DNA from: Candidatus Dojkabacteria bacterium UBA5209
GTDB taxonomy: Bacteria > Patescibacteriota > Dojkabacteria > SC72
Assembly (NCBI GenBank): GCA_002412645.1
Contig: DHVL01000019.1
Coordinates: forward strand, 22,446-34,938
Length of the DNA stretch: 12,493 nucleotides
Reading direction: 5' to 3'
The notes beneath the pieces were generated by a model that had not been told where the DNA came from, searched no databases, and was given only the letters and a program-made list of their open reading frames with translations. This document shows positions 1-6,805 of the stretch, piece by piece. Position numbers and translations under genes: made by a program. The stretch's first letter is position 1; each line of letters starts with the position of its first letter.

Positions 1-290
1 CAGGTTGGTTTAATTACCTTAATTTGAGGATTTATCATTATTTCAAATTCTCCTGTATCTCTTAGTATTGTAAATACGCAAATATCTTGACCTACTTGTA
101 CGGCTGCTAGCCCTGCTGCTTTGTACCCCTCTTCTGTTTCAGTATTTTTAGCTGTATATATTAAATCGTCTAAAAATGCTTGAAACTTCTCTGTTTTAAT
201 TTCATCTAAGGAAACGTTTTTAGAGATTTTTCTTAGGAATTCTAAATCCTCTTTGTTGTTTACTTGTAATATTCTTAGCATCTTTCCCAT
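1..290 (-). CDS. def: Peptide deformylase, N-terminal part (cut by window edge)
   Basis: Peptide deformylase removes the formyl group from the initiator Met of nascent proteins at the ribosome exit. I translated the minus strand from the ATG at 290-288. The frame stays open to base 1 and gives about 96 residues. The protein starts MGKMLRILQV and has the usual N-terminal layout: strand, helix near residues 30-48, then family motif I as AAGLAAVQ at residues 58-65, followed by V-G, a strand (CVFTIL) and the family-typical INPQI near residues 86-90. The usual motif I is G-x-G-L-A-A-x-Q, so the first Gly is Ala here, while Gly60 and the metal-site Gln65 are present. The EGCLS and HExxH motifs, with the Cys and two His metal ligands, lie beyond the window. 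ATG 290 is preferred over the in-frame ATG at 281 because a TATAAT box ends 5 nt upstream of it. Transcribed divergently from the ABC exporter. Family assignment is firm; activity cannot be judged from the visible part. Confidence 0.9.
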   Translation of the reverse strand, partial: MGKMLRILQVNNKEDLEFLRKISKNVSLDEIKTEKFQAFLDDLIYTAKNTETEEGYKAAGLAAVQVGQDICVFTILRDTGEFEIMINPQIKVIKPT

Positions 291-295
291 TACCG

Positions 296-304
296 ATTAT
301 ATCA
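296..304 (-). promoter_or_regulatory. Extended -10 promoter element for def
   Basis: On the minus strand these bases read TGATATAAT, a perfect TGn-TATAAT extended -10 element. Only 5 nt separate it from the ATG at 290, so transcription should begin at or next to the A of the start codon (leaderless). No convincing -35 hexamer is present at 16-18 nt, which a strong extended -10 can tolerate. Confidence 0.55.
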
Positions 305-310
305 TACTGA

Positions 311-337
311 TTGCATATTTTTGATTTTTAATATACA
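311..337 (+). promoter_or_regulatory. Candidate promoter of the ABC exporter operon
   Basis: A TTGCAT hexamer (311-316) and a TATACA hexamer (332-337) are spaced by 15 nt. The distance from TATACA is 4 nt to the ATG at 342 and 10 nt to the ATG at 348, again suggesting a leaderless or very short 5' end. It lies back to back with the def promoter within about 50 bp. The spacer is short, so the -35 call is weak. Confidence 0.35.
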
Positions 338-341
338 TTTA

Positions 342-1010
342 ATGGACATGGAATATATTGAGGTTAAAGACTTAAAAAGAAAATACAAGATGGGGAAAGA
401 TATTGTTGTAGGTGCACTTCAGGGTGTAAGCTTTACATTAAAAGAAGGATCCTTTACTTCTATTGTTGGTTCTTCTGGCTCTGGTAAATCTACCCTGCTT
501 AATATCCTTGGAGGCTTAGATTGGGAATATACAGGGGGTATATATATTGAGGGTAAGAATATTAAGGAATATGAGCCAAACTATTACAGAAGATATATTG
601 TAGGTACTGTTTTTCAGCAATTTTACCTAATACCTTCCTTAACTGTTGAAGAGAATATATTACTACCTATTAAATTCCAGGGTAAGAGAGAGAGGGATAT
701 TAATGAAAGATTAGAGTATCTATTAAAGAAAGTAGGTTTAGAGGACAGAAGAAAGCATTTACCCAAAGAATTGTCTGGAGGTCAAGCACAGAGAGTTGCA
801 ATTGCTAGAGCATTGATAGATTCTCCTAAAATTGTTCTTGCAGATGAGCCTACGGGTAATTTGGATAGTAAGACGGGAGAATCGATTTTGAATTTACTGG
901 AAGAGCTTAATGAGTCCGAGGATATTACTATCTTGCTTGTCACACATGATATGCAAGTAGCAAAATATACCCCTGAGGTAATAACTTTGGTGGATGGTAA
1001 GAATGTTTGA
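342..1010 (+). CDS. ABC transporter ATP-binding subunit, LolD/MacB type
   Basis: ATPase subunit that powers the permease encoded by the next gene. The protein is about 222 residues, usual for the LolD/MacB/FtsE-like class. Numbered from ATG 342: Walker A GSSGSGKST at 43-51, Q-loop Gln92 (VFQQF), signature LSGGQAQR at 144-151, Walker B IVLADEP at 164-170 with D-loop near GNLD (172-175), and switch His202 (LLVTHD). All catalytic elements are intact. In-frame upstream codons include a TTG at 321, but ATG 342 or ATG 348 is more plausible: homology-like sequence begins at MEYIEVKDL and a -10-like box sits just upstream. The gene ends in TGA within the first codons of the permease gene (8-nt overlap with ATG 1003), which implies translational coupling and a 1:1 complex. 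The substrate is unknown. MacB-type export of peptides or lipid-linked material is a family-level guess. Confidence 0.92.
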   Translation: MDMEYIEVKDLKRKYKMGKDIVVGALQGVSFTLKEGSFTSIVGSSGSGKSTLLNILGGLDWEYTGGIYIEGKNIKEYEPNYYRRYIVGTVFQQFYLIPSLTVEENILLPIKFQGKRERDINERLEYLLKKVGLEDRRKHLPKELSGGQAQRVAIARALIDSPKIVLADEPTGNLDSKTGESILNLLEELNESEDITILLVTHDMQVAKYTPEVITLVDGKNV

Positions 1011-2283
1011 GTATGCAATTAGCTTAGTATTAAGAAGAAAGTTTAGAACAGTACTTACCAGTCTTGGTATTATGATTGCTGTTATGCTCATGACCTTTAT
1101 TCTCTTTGGTATGACAGATTTAAAAACTGTATTACTTTCTGAGATTACAACTAGATTTAATCCTCAGGATTTATATATATCAGGTCAGGACAATATGTCC
1201 TTTGGTGGTATGGCTATGGCTCCAAGCAAGGATGAGAAGAAAAAAGAGAGTAAGATTTTAACAGAGGATATTAAGCAAGAAATTGAAGAAATAGAAGGAG
1301 TAACTTCAGTAGAACCTTTGTTATTTATTGATGGCTTAGAGATATATCTAGAAAATGATCCTGTTGCTTACCCTATAAAAATGATTGCAGCTTCAGACTT
1401 AAAAGGCTCTCATCATATATTTAAAGAGTTCTATGGAGAAAAAGAAGAGTTGGGTATGTATGAAATGTATGTTAGTAAATATGTAGTGAGTTTCTTTGAG
1501 AGTACACAGGAGGATATAATTGGGAAGAAAGTTTTAGCTAAAAGCTCTTCCACGGGTTCATTCTTCGCGTCTTCTTCTAAGAGTATGATAGACAAGGAGT
1601 ATGAATTTACGATTGTAGGTGTAGTTGATACTGCAAATGATGCTTTCTGGATTAGTAATGATACAGCATTAGAGATACTTGTAGACTTGGGAGGTTTTGA
1701 GAATTCTTCTGATTATTTATCAAATATTGGTTACTTCCAATTGTATATGACAACACAGGAAGGAAAGACAAAAGAGATTGAAAAATATATTGATGAAGAA
1801 ATGGGGTTGTTTGTAATCTCTTCCGATGCCATTTTAAGCTTGGTAGATACATTTACTGCTGGTCTTACTGTAGCACTTATAATATTTGGTTCTATTTCAG
1901 CACTAGTAGCTGCTATTGGAATAATAAATACGATGATTATGAGTATCTATGAACAGACGAAAGAGATAGGTATTATTAAAGCTATTGGGGCTTCTAATAC
2001 ACAAGTATTAGTAATATATTTAATTCAATCTATGTTAATAGGCTTGTTGGGAGGAGTATTAGGTTTAATTGTTTCCTTTTCCATTATGAAACTCTCAGAC
2101 CCTATTGTTGTAGATATGCTTTCTTCTGAGGGGTTTGTACAGATAGAGGAGTTTTTCCACTTCCAACCTCTTAATGCCACTATTATTACCCTCTGTAGTA
2201 TTTTAATAGGTACGCTAGCTGGTATATATCCATCTATGAAAGCTGCTAGATTAGATCCTGTAAAGGCATTGAGACACGAATAG
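1003..2283 (+). CDS. ABC transporter permease, FtsX/MacB family
   Basis: Membrane subunit of the ABC exporter, about 426 residues. The N-terminus has the family-typical RRKFRTVLTSLGIMI entry into TM1 (about residues 15-38). A large extracytoplasmic domain follows (about 45-280, MacB_PCD-like), with a short Met/Gly patch (FGGMAMAP) and a Lys/Glu-rich stretch. The C-terminal FtsX domain has three more TM segments (about 285-312, 332-362, 390-412). The conserved cytoplasmic loop containing EIGIIKAIGAS and the terminal DPVKALR signature are present. Four TMs with one permease gene fit a homodimer driven by the upstream ATPase. No HlyD/MacA-type adaptor or TolC-type channel is nearby, consistent with a single-membrane envelope. 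ATG 1003 is chosen for the short overlap with the ATPase gene; ATG 994 is in frame and also possible. The stop codon directly abuts the typA stop on the other strand. Confidence 0.9.
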   Translation: MFEYAISLVLRRKFRTVLTSLGIMIAVMLMTFILFGMTDLKTVLLSEITTRFNPQDLYISGQDNMSFGGMAMAPSKDEKKKESKILTEDIKQEIEEIEGVTSVEPLLFIDGLEIYLENDPVAYPIKMIAASDLKGSHHIFKEFYGEKEELGMYEMYVSKYVVSFFESTQEDIIGKKVLAKSSSTGSFFASSSKSMIDKEYEFTIVGVVDTANDAFWISNDTALEILVDLGGFENSSDYLSNIGYFQLYMTTQEGKTKEIEKYIDEEMGLFVISSDAILSLVDTFTAGLTVALIIFGSISALVAAIGIINTMIMSIYEQTKEIGIIKAIGASNTQVLVIYLIQSMLIGLLGGVLGLIVSFSIMKLSDPIVVDMLSSEGFVQIEEFFHFQPLNATIITLCSILIGTLAGIYPSMKAARLDPVKALRHE

Positions 2284-4161
2284 TTACTGATTCTCCATTT
2301 GTTGCTTAGCGTATGCAGTAAGATTGCTTCTTTTTGCCCATGTTCTTTGTACATCTGTAAGAAGCTTTTTTCTTAATCTAATATTTTTTGGAGTAATCTC
2401 TATCAATTCATCTTCATTGATAAAGGAAAGAGCATACTCTATGGTTAGCTGTATTGGTGTTTTAAGGGAAATTTCTGTTAACTCACTTCTTAACATCCTT
2501 ACGTTTGTTTTCTGTCTTGCTTTACAAGGATTGACATCTAGATCTTGTTCATGGTTATTAATCCCTAATATCATACCTTGATATACCTCTTGTGATGGTC
2601 CTACAAAGAGCTGACCTCTATCTTGAAGAGTTGTTAATGAGTAAGCAAGTGTTGTACCTGTCTCTGCAGATATTATTACCCCTTTCCTAAAAAGTGGTTC
2701 ATGTTTTTCATATGGTATATATTCAGAAATGTAGCTACTAATTAAAGCTGTACCTTTTGTCGCGTTCATGAGAATTCTGTGTAAACCTATTAAGTTTCTA
2801 GTTAGTATTTTGTATGTAAATCTTGTCTGATTATCAGTATTCTCTATATTCAACATTTCTCCCTTCCTGCTACTTACCTCTTGAGTTATTGTACTTAGGT
2901 ATTCACTAGGAGCATCTATTATTAGCTCCTCTACTGGTTCTAATGTAACACCATCTTTCTCTATTAGTACAACTTCTGGTTTACTAAGTTGGAATTCATA
3001 CCCTTCTCTTCTAAGCTGTTCTACTAAAATTGAGAGTTGAAGCTCTCCTCTTCCTGCTACATAGTAAGTGGAACCTCCTACCTGTGTAATATCTAAACTA
3101 ATATTTAAATCTTTCTCCTGCATCAATCTTTGCTCTAGCTGCTTTGCAGTTACAAACTTACCCTCTTTACCCGCAAAGGGTGAGCTATTAGCTTCAAATT
3201 TTACCTTTACTGAAGGTGGAGTAATGTTAATATCTGGTAATGCCTCCTGGTTGCTAATATCACAAAGAGTAGCACCAATAGCGGTGGATTCTATCCCTGT
3301 TATTGCAACAATATCTCCAGCGATTGAATTTTTTACTGGCACCCATGCCAATCCTTCCTTTGTAAAAAGCTCTCTTACTCTACCCTGTAGCTTACCTTCT
3401 TTAGTAAGTAGTACTACTGGTTGGCCTAGGTGTACAGTTCCTCTATTTATTCTACCTATTAAGTATCTACCTAAATGATTGTTGTACTCTAGTGTAGTTA
3501 TTTGCATTTGGAATGGGCCTTGTATATCTCCTTTTGGAGCGGGAGTGCTATTTATTATCTCATCTAATATTGGTGTAGCATCTCCTACTGTATTGTTTAA
3601 GTCTTCTGGTATTTGTACAAAAACTTTACCTTCTCTTGCTATTGCATAGAAGACAGGAAAGTCTAATTGAGAGGAGTCTGTAGCTAGTTCTAAAAAAAGA
3701 TCTTGTACCTTATTAATGGTTCTTTTACAGTTAGCCAATTTTTTATCTATTTTGTTTACCACGAGTATTGGCTTCAGACCCATTTCTAATGCTTTTTTAA
3801 GTACAAACTTTGTTTGTGGCATTGGTCCTTCCTGTGCATCTACAAGTAGTAAGCAACTATCTGCCATGTTTAATGTTCTTTCTACTTCTCCTCCAAAGTC
3901 AGCATGTCCGGGTGTATCTATTATATTTATCTTGTAATCGCCATATTTAATAGCTATATTTTTTGCTTTAATTGTAATACCCTTCTCTTTCTCTAACTCA
4001 CCACTATCCAATATCCTTGTCTGAGTCATCTCCTCTTGGTTATCTCTAAACATATGAGTTTGTTTCATGAAAGCATCCACGAGTGTTGTCTTACCGTGGT
4101 CTACATGTGCTATTATCGCAACATTTCTGATATTCTCTTGTTTAAAATCATAGTTTTGCAT
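2284..4161 (-). CDS. typA: Ribosome-associated GTPase TypA/BipA
   Basis: Translational GTPase of the EF-G/LepA superfamily. It binds ribosomes and is linked to 50S assembly and growth under stress or cold. Starting at ATG 4161 it is 625 residues, slightly longer than the roughly 600 usual for BipA. G domain: G1 AHVDHGKT at 18-25, G2 region KGITI around Thr63, G3 DTPGH at 82-86 followed by the BipA-typical ADFGGEVER, and G4 NKID at 136-139. Then come domain II (about 205-300), an EF-G domain III-like segment, an EF-G domain V-like segment, and the BipA-specific C-terminal domain (about 480-610). No G-domain residue is missing. An in-frame TTG lies two codons upstream (4167), but ATG is the better start. 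It lies 38 nt behind the TspO-like gene and may be partly co-transcribed with it, but it has its own extended -10 box. Its stop abuts the convergent permease stop with no gap. Confidence 0.96.
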   Translation of the reverse strand: MQNYDFKQENIRNVAIIAHVDHGKTTLVDAFMKQTHMFRDNQEEMTQTRILDSGELEKEKGITIKAKNIAIKYGDYKINIIDTPGHADFGGEVERTLNMADSCLLLVDAQEGPMPQTKFVLKKALEMGLKPILVVNKIDKKLANCKRTINKVQDLFLELATDSSQLDFPVFYAIAREGKVFVQIPEDLNNTVGDATPILDEIINSTPAPKGDIQGPFQMQITTLEYNNHLGRYLIGRINRGTVHLGQPVVLLTKEGKLQGRVRELFTKEGLAWVPVKNSIAGDIVAITGIESTAIGATLCDISNQEALPDINITPPSVKVKFEANSSPFAGKEGKFVTAKQLEQRLMQEKDLNISLDITQVGGSTYYVAGRGELQLSILVEQLRREGYEFQLSKPEVVLIEKDGVTLEPVEELIIDAPSEYLSTITQEVSSRKGEMLNIENTDNQTRFTYKILTRNLIGLHRILMNATKGTALISSYISEYIPYEKHEPLFRKGVIISAETGTTLAYSLTTLQDRGQLFVGPSQEVYQGMILGINNHEQDLDVNPCKARQKTNVRMLRSELTEISLKTPIQLTIEYALSFINEDELIEITPKNIRLRKKLLTDVQRTWAKRSNLTAYAKQQMENQ

Positions 4162-4173
4162 ACACAAACCATG

Positions 4174-4182
4174 ATTCTATCA
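4174..4182 (-). promoter_or_regulatory. Extended -10 element for typA
   Basis: On the minus strand these bases read TGATAGAAT, a TGn plus -10 arrangement like that of def. The hexamer ends 12 nt before ATG 4161, so a start 6-7 nt downstream would leave a leader of only about 5 nt. No Shine-Dalgarno-like purine run lies between. The box falls in the 38-nt gap after the TspO-like gene. Confidence 0.45.
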
Positions 4183-4199
4183 CAAAAAAGTCTAAATAC

Positions 4200-4946
4200 C
4201 TAAGGTTTTGAAGGCCTAGAGAGAAAGTGTTTTACTATTCCTATCATTACTCCTACAAAAAGTATTAGAGAGGCAATCATAGCTGTAGCTACAATACTAT
4301 CTGATTGATAGAAGTGTTTTGTAAGTATTCCGAAGATAGAGAAAAGAATAACCGAGGAGAAAATGAAGTCATTTCTTATTATCAAGGTTATTACTGCAGG
4401 TATGGTTATTAGAATAATTAAAAAGATTGCAGTTAATTCAGAAGAAAAGAAGAATTCCCCTCCTCTTGCCATATAGTTGGAAGCAGCAAAATTAGAAAGC
4501 ATTGCTACCATCATCCATGGTGTATATATACTAAAGAAAGCATATGGGAAAAAAGGTTTTTTCTTCTTACCTAATTCAAAAAATATTATAACTAAGCTTA
4601 TGAATATTATACTTACAGCAATTACAGCTAAGCCTGTTAAAAGGTAGTGCCACACAAATATCCATATGATATTCACAATATTTGCTACTACAATCCATTT
4701 AGCTATTTTAGAGTCAATATCCTTTTTAGAAAAGAGTAAATATAAGTTAAAAATTATTAGTCCTGCATATATTACATACCATATGTTGTATACATAGTTT
4801 GATGGCATGAAGTATATTGGAATACTGTTTAAAACTTCTAATCTAGTGACTCCATTTATTGGTAACCATTCTGCATAGAAGTTAAAGAGTAGCATTGCTA
4901 AACTACTTACTATTACAAATATTTTGTTTTTAGTAATATTTTTCAT
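4200..4946 (-). CDS. Multi-pass membrane protein, TspO/MBR-like (extended form)
   Basis: Very hydrophobic 248-residue protein with about seven or eight predicted TM segments (roughly 9-25, 52-72, 82-100, 102-123, 134-152, 169-190, 196-210, 217-239) and a short basic C-terminal tail. Aromatic motifs recall the tryptophan-rich sensory (TspO/MBR) family: P-S-N-Y-V-Y-N-I-W-Y-V-I-Y at 48-60, N-I-I-W-I-F-V-W-H-Y at 92-101, and Y-T-P-W-M-M-V-A-M-L-S-N at 141-152. Classic TspO has about 160 residues and five TMs; this matches the longer bacterial relatives also labelled tryptophan-rich sensory protein. Ligand and role are unknown; porphyrin or sterol binding must not be assumed. The ATG shares its first base with the protease stop (TAATG), pointing to termination-reinitiation coupling, and no separate promoter is visible. 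The family call rests on motif resemblance only. Confidence 0.6.
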   Translation of the reverse strand: MKNITKNKIFVIVSSLAMLLFNFYAEWLPINGVTRLEVLNSIPIYFMPSNYVYNIWYVIYAGLIIFNLYLLFSKKDIDSKIAKWIVVANIVNIIWIFVWHYLLTGLAVIAVSIIFISLVIIFFELGKKKKPFFPYAFFSIYTPWMMVAMLSNFAASNYMARGGEFFFSSELTAIFLIILITIPAVITLIIRNDFIFSSVILFSIFGILTKHFYQSDSIVATAMIASLILFVGVMIGIVKHFLSRPSKP

Positions 4947-6706
4947 TAGAAAATATTAAACCAATTAAATATTGAAAAGGAAACTCCTAATACAGATTTG
5001 TCCTTAACGTTTGCTCTACCTACGGCTTTTAAATATGTCATATCAATTATTATCTTCTCTGTACTCTGACTACCATCTTTAAAGATGGCAGTAACACTTA
5101 ACCAGTGTTGAGAATGATCTAGTGTATCTTTTTTAAGTATGTATGAATCACTTTGTAGAACTGTACTGTATACTTCTTCGTTATTTAGGCTCACTACTAT
5201 CTTCTCTAAATTACTATCCACTAATATTGGTTGAAGAGAAAATTTAATAGTAAGATCTTCAGTAGTTGATGGTATATATTTTGTACCTCTGTTTGGCATA
5301 GGTTCCTCTATTCTAATGTTTTGTTTATTACTACCTTTTGCAATAGGGTTTTGAACTTTAGGAGTCTCTGTAGGTTCTTCCTCTGTTGGTTCCTCTGGAA
5401 TCTCTTCTTCAATTGGGGCAAATGAGTTTACTGCAGAAAAAACATCTACTAATCCATATCCAAACAGTATATCTTTACCTTGATCTCCTAAATCAACTGC
5501 GGTATTTCTTAGTGTTTCTCTAATTTCTGTTGTAGTACACGTAGGACATGTACTCATCAGTACTGCAGCACTACCAGCAACATGTGGAGATGCCATGCTT
5601 GTTCCACTTAAGTATCGGTAAGAGCTACCGATAAAGGTGGAGTAGTTAGATACTCCTGGTGCAGCTAGTTCACCACCTAGGTTACTAAAGCTGGCTAGTT
5701 GATTTTTACTGTCCGTTGCTACTACACATATTACTGAGCTGTATGCTCCTGGGTATGCACATGGAGATCCTCCATCATTACCTGCTGCTGCTACAAGTAA
5801 TACCCCCTTGTTTGCTGCATATGTAACTGCATTTCTTAAGGTAACAGAGTCTGTACTTGTACTTAAACTCATGTTTATCACTCTTGCCCCACTGTCCGTA
5901 GCAAAGTAAATTCCCTCTACAACATCAGAAAGGTATCCATATCCTTGGTTATTCAATACCTTAATTGGAAGAATTTTTCCACTTGGACTCGCTCCTACAG
6001 TTCCTGCTTGATTTAGAGTTGCTGCTACAATTCCAGCTACATGTGTACCATGTCCATTATCATCAGTAGCATTACTATCTTCATTTACAAAATCATACCC
6101 CTGTAATATGTTTGCTTTAAGATCAGGATGATCTATTTGTACACCAGTATCTACTATGGCTACTTTAACTCCTTGCCCACTATTTGTCTCCCATACTTTA
6201 TCTGCTCCAATTCTTGCTATCCCCCAATCTATACTATCCGCAGCAATCTTCACAGGGATATCCGTTTCTACTGTAGCAGAGTAATCTTCGGAAAGAGATG
6301 TCAGAGAGCTTTGTTCATCTACAGAGATTACATAGATTTTTCCTACCTTGCTAAGTTCTAGAAATCGAACTCCATATGTTTCCTCTATATCCTCCATCTC
6401 TGCCTCTGAAAGCTCTTCTGAAAAAGAAATTACCTTTCTATTCTCATCAACTTTTAATACTCCTTGCTTCTCGTTTGCAATATTTTCTTGTGAGATATCT
6501 TCCCCTTCTATCTCAAATGTATCAGAGGCAATATCCTCAGAAATATATCTTGAATTAAGAAAGGCTTGGTCAAAATCTGGAGAAGAATCCTCAAATATTG
6601 TATTTAATATTTGTAAAGCTACAAAAGGTAGTAAAAGTACTCCTAGAGTTATTGCTGATATACCCAAAACCCTGTGAAGAGTAGTACCTTTAGAGAAATT
6701 TTTCAT
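4946..6706 (-). CDS. Membrane-anchored subtilisin-like serine protease (S8)
   Basis: Extracellular protease of 586 residues. Order: short basic N-terminus, hydrophobic segment 13-35 (signal or anchor with no obvious cleavage site), acidic stretch 38-80, and a propeptide-like region about 88-155 (inhibitor-type alpha/beta fold expected). The catalytic S8 domain spans about 160-432. The triad is intact: Asp186 in VAIVDTG, His219 in NGHGTHVAG, Ser370 in SGTSMASPHVAG; oxyanion Asn310 lies in AAAGND. Four cysteines (316, 327, 387, 390, the last two as CPTC) could form disulfides outside the cell. A Pro/Glu/Thr-rich linker (about 432-450) precedes a beta-rich, Ig-like C-terminal domain (about 480-558) and a hydrophobic aromatic tail at 573-586. 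Fervidolysin-like in layout; the substrate is unknown. First gene of a likely minus-strand operon with the TspO-like gene. The start is fixed by MKN plus the TM segment and a nearby -10-like box. Confidence 0.93.
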   Translation of the reverse strand: MKNFSKGTTLHRVLGISAITLGVLLLPFVALQILNTIFEDSSPDFDQAFLNSRYISEDIASDTFEIEGEDISQENIANEKQGVLKVDENRKVISFSEELSEAEMEDIEETYGVRFLELSKVGKIYVISVDEQSSLTSLSEDYSATVETDIPVKIAADSIDWGIARIGADKVWETNSGQGVKVAIVDTGVQIDHPDLKANILQGYDFVNEDSNATDDNGHGTHVAGIVAATLNQAGTVGASPSGKILPIKVLNNQGYGYLSDVVEGIYFATDSGARVINMSLSTSTDSVTLRNAVTYAANKGVLLVAAAGNDGGSPCAYPGAYSSVICVVATDSKNQLASFSNLGGELAAPGVSNYSTFIGSSYRYLSGTSMASPHVAGSAAVLMSTCPTCTTTEIRETLRNTAVDLGDQGKDILFGYGLVDVFSAVNSFAPIEEEIPEEPTEEEPTETPKVQNPIAKGSNKQNIRIEEPMPNRGTKYIPSTTEDLTIKFSLQPILVDSNLEKIVVSLNNEEVYSTVLQSDSYILKKDTLDHSQHWLSVTAIFKDGSQSTEKIIIDMTYLKAVGRANVKDKSVLGVSFSIFNWFNIF

Positions 6707-6711
6707 TGTTT

Positions 6712-6717
6712 AATATA
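6712..6717 (-). promoter_or_regulatory. Candidate -10 box for the protease operon
   Basis: TATATT on the minus strand, 5 nt before ATG 6706, again very close to the start. A second candidate, TAATCT (6722-6727), ends 15 nt before the ATG. In such AT-rich sequence either could occur by chance. No Shine-Dalgarno sequence is visible. Confidence 0.3.
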
Positions 6718-6791
6718 TGAAAGATTAAATTCTTCGCTATATTAATTTAACAGTATTGAGAGTAGAAATACAAATTTTTTTGCTAGTAGGA

Positions 6792-6797
6792 TATAAT
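6792..6797 (+). promoter_or_regulatory. Consensus -10 box for the ABC-F gene
   Basis: An exact TATAAT is followed by 8 nt and then ATG 6806, so the expected transcription start falls on or within about 2 nt of the start codon. A run of seven T (6775-6781) lies upstream. No good -35 match is seen at the usual distance. This is one of the clearest leaderless arrangements in the window. Confidence 0.5.
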
Positions 6798-6805
6798 CAT
6801 CCGTT

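Noticed and set aside
321..341. TTG at 321 as start of the ABC ATPase, adding seven residues.
   Set aside because: The added residues are unlike the family, and the -10-like TATACA (332-337) would then lie inside the coding region. ATG 342 or 348 fits better.
1003..1022. Possible alternative genetic code (TGA as Gly or Trp), since the ATPase is the only gene ending in TGA and a TAG follows in frame at 1020-1022.
   Set aside because: All genes are full length without internal TGA. Gly in the Walker and GTPase motifs is encoded by GGN, and Trp by TGG. The TGA also falls in a normal overlap with the permease start, so the standard code is sufficient.
782..1091. Minus-strand open frames over the ATPase/permease genes, and similar antisense frames over typA, the protease, ABC-F and the DUF2779 region.
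   Set aside because: They lie wholly opposite genes with clear family motifs, have no recognisable domains or start signals, and read as composition shadows.
4162..4199. Possible rho-independent terminator between the TspO-like gene and typA.
   Set aside because: No inverted repeat in the 38-nt gap. The A-run on the plus strand (T-run on the minus strand) lies upstream of the -10 element without a stem.
6707..6805. Small RNA or tRNA in the protease/ABC-F spacer and the other spacers of about 100 bp.
   Set aside because: No cloverleaf, CCA end or long stem is visible. The spacers are AT-rich and are explained by divergent promoters.
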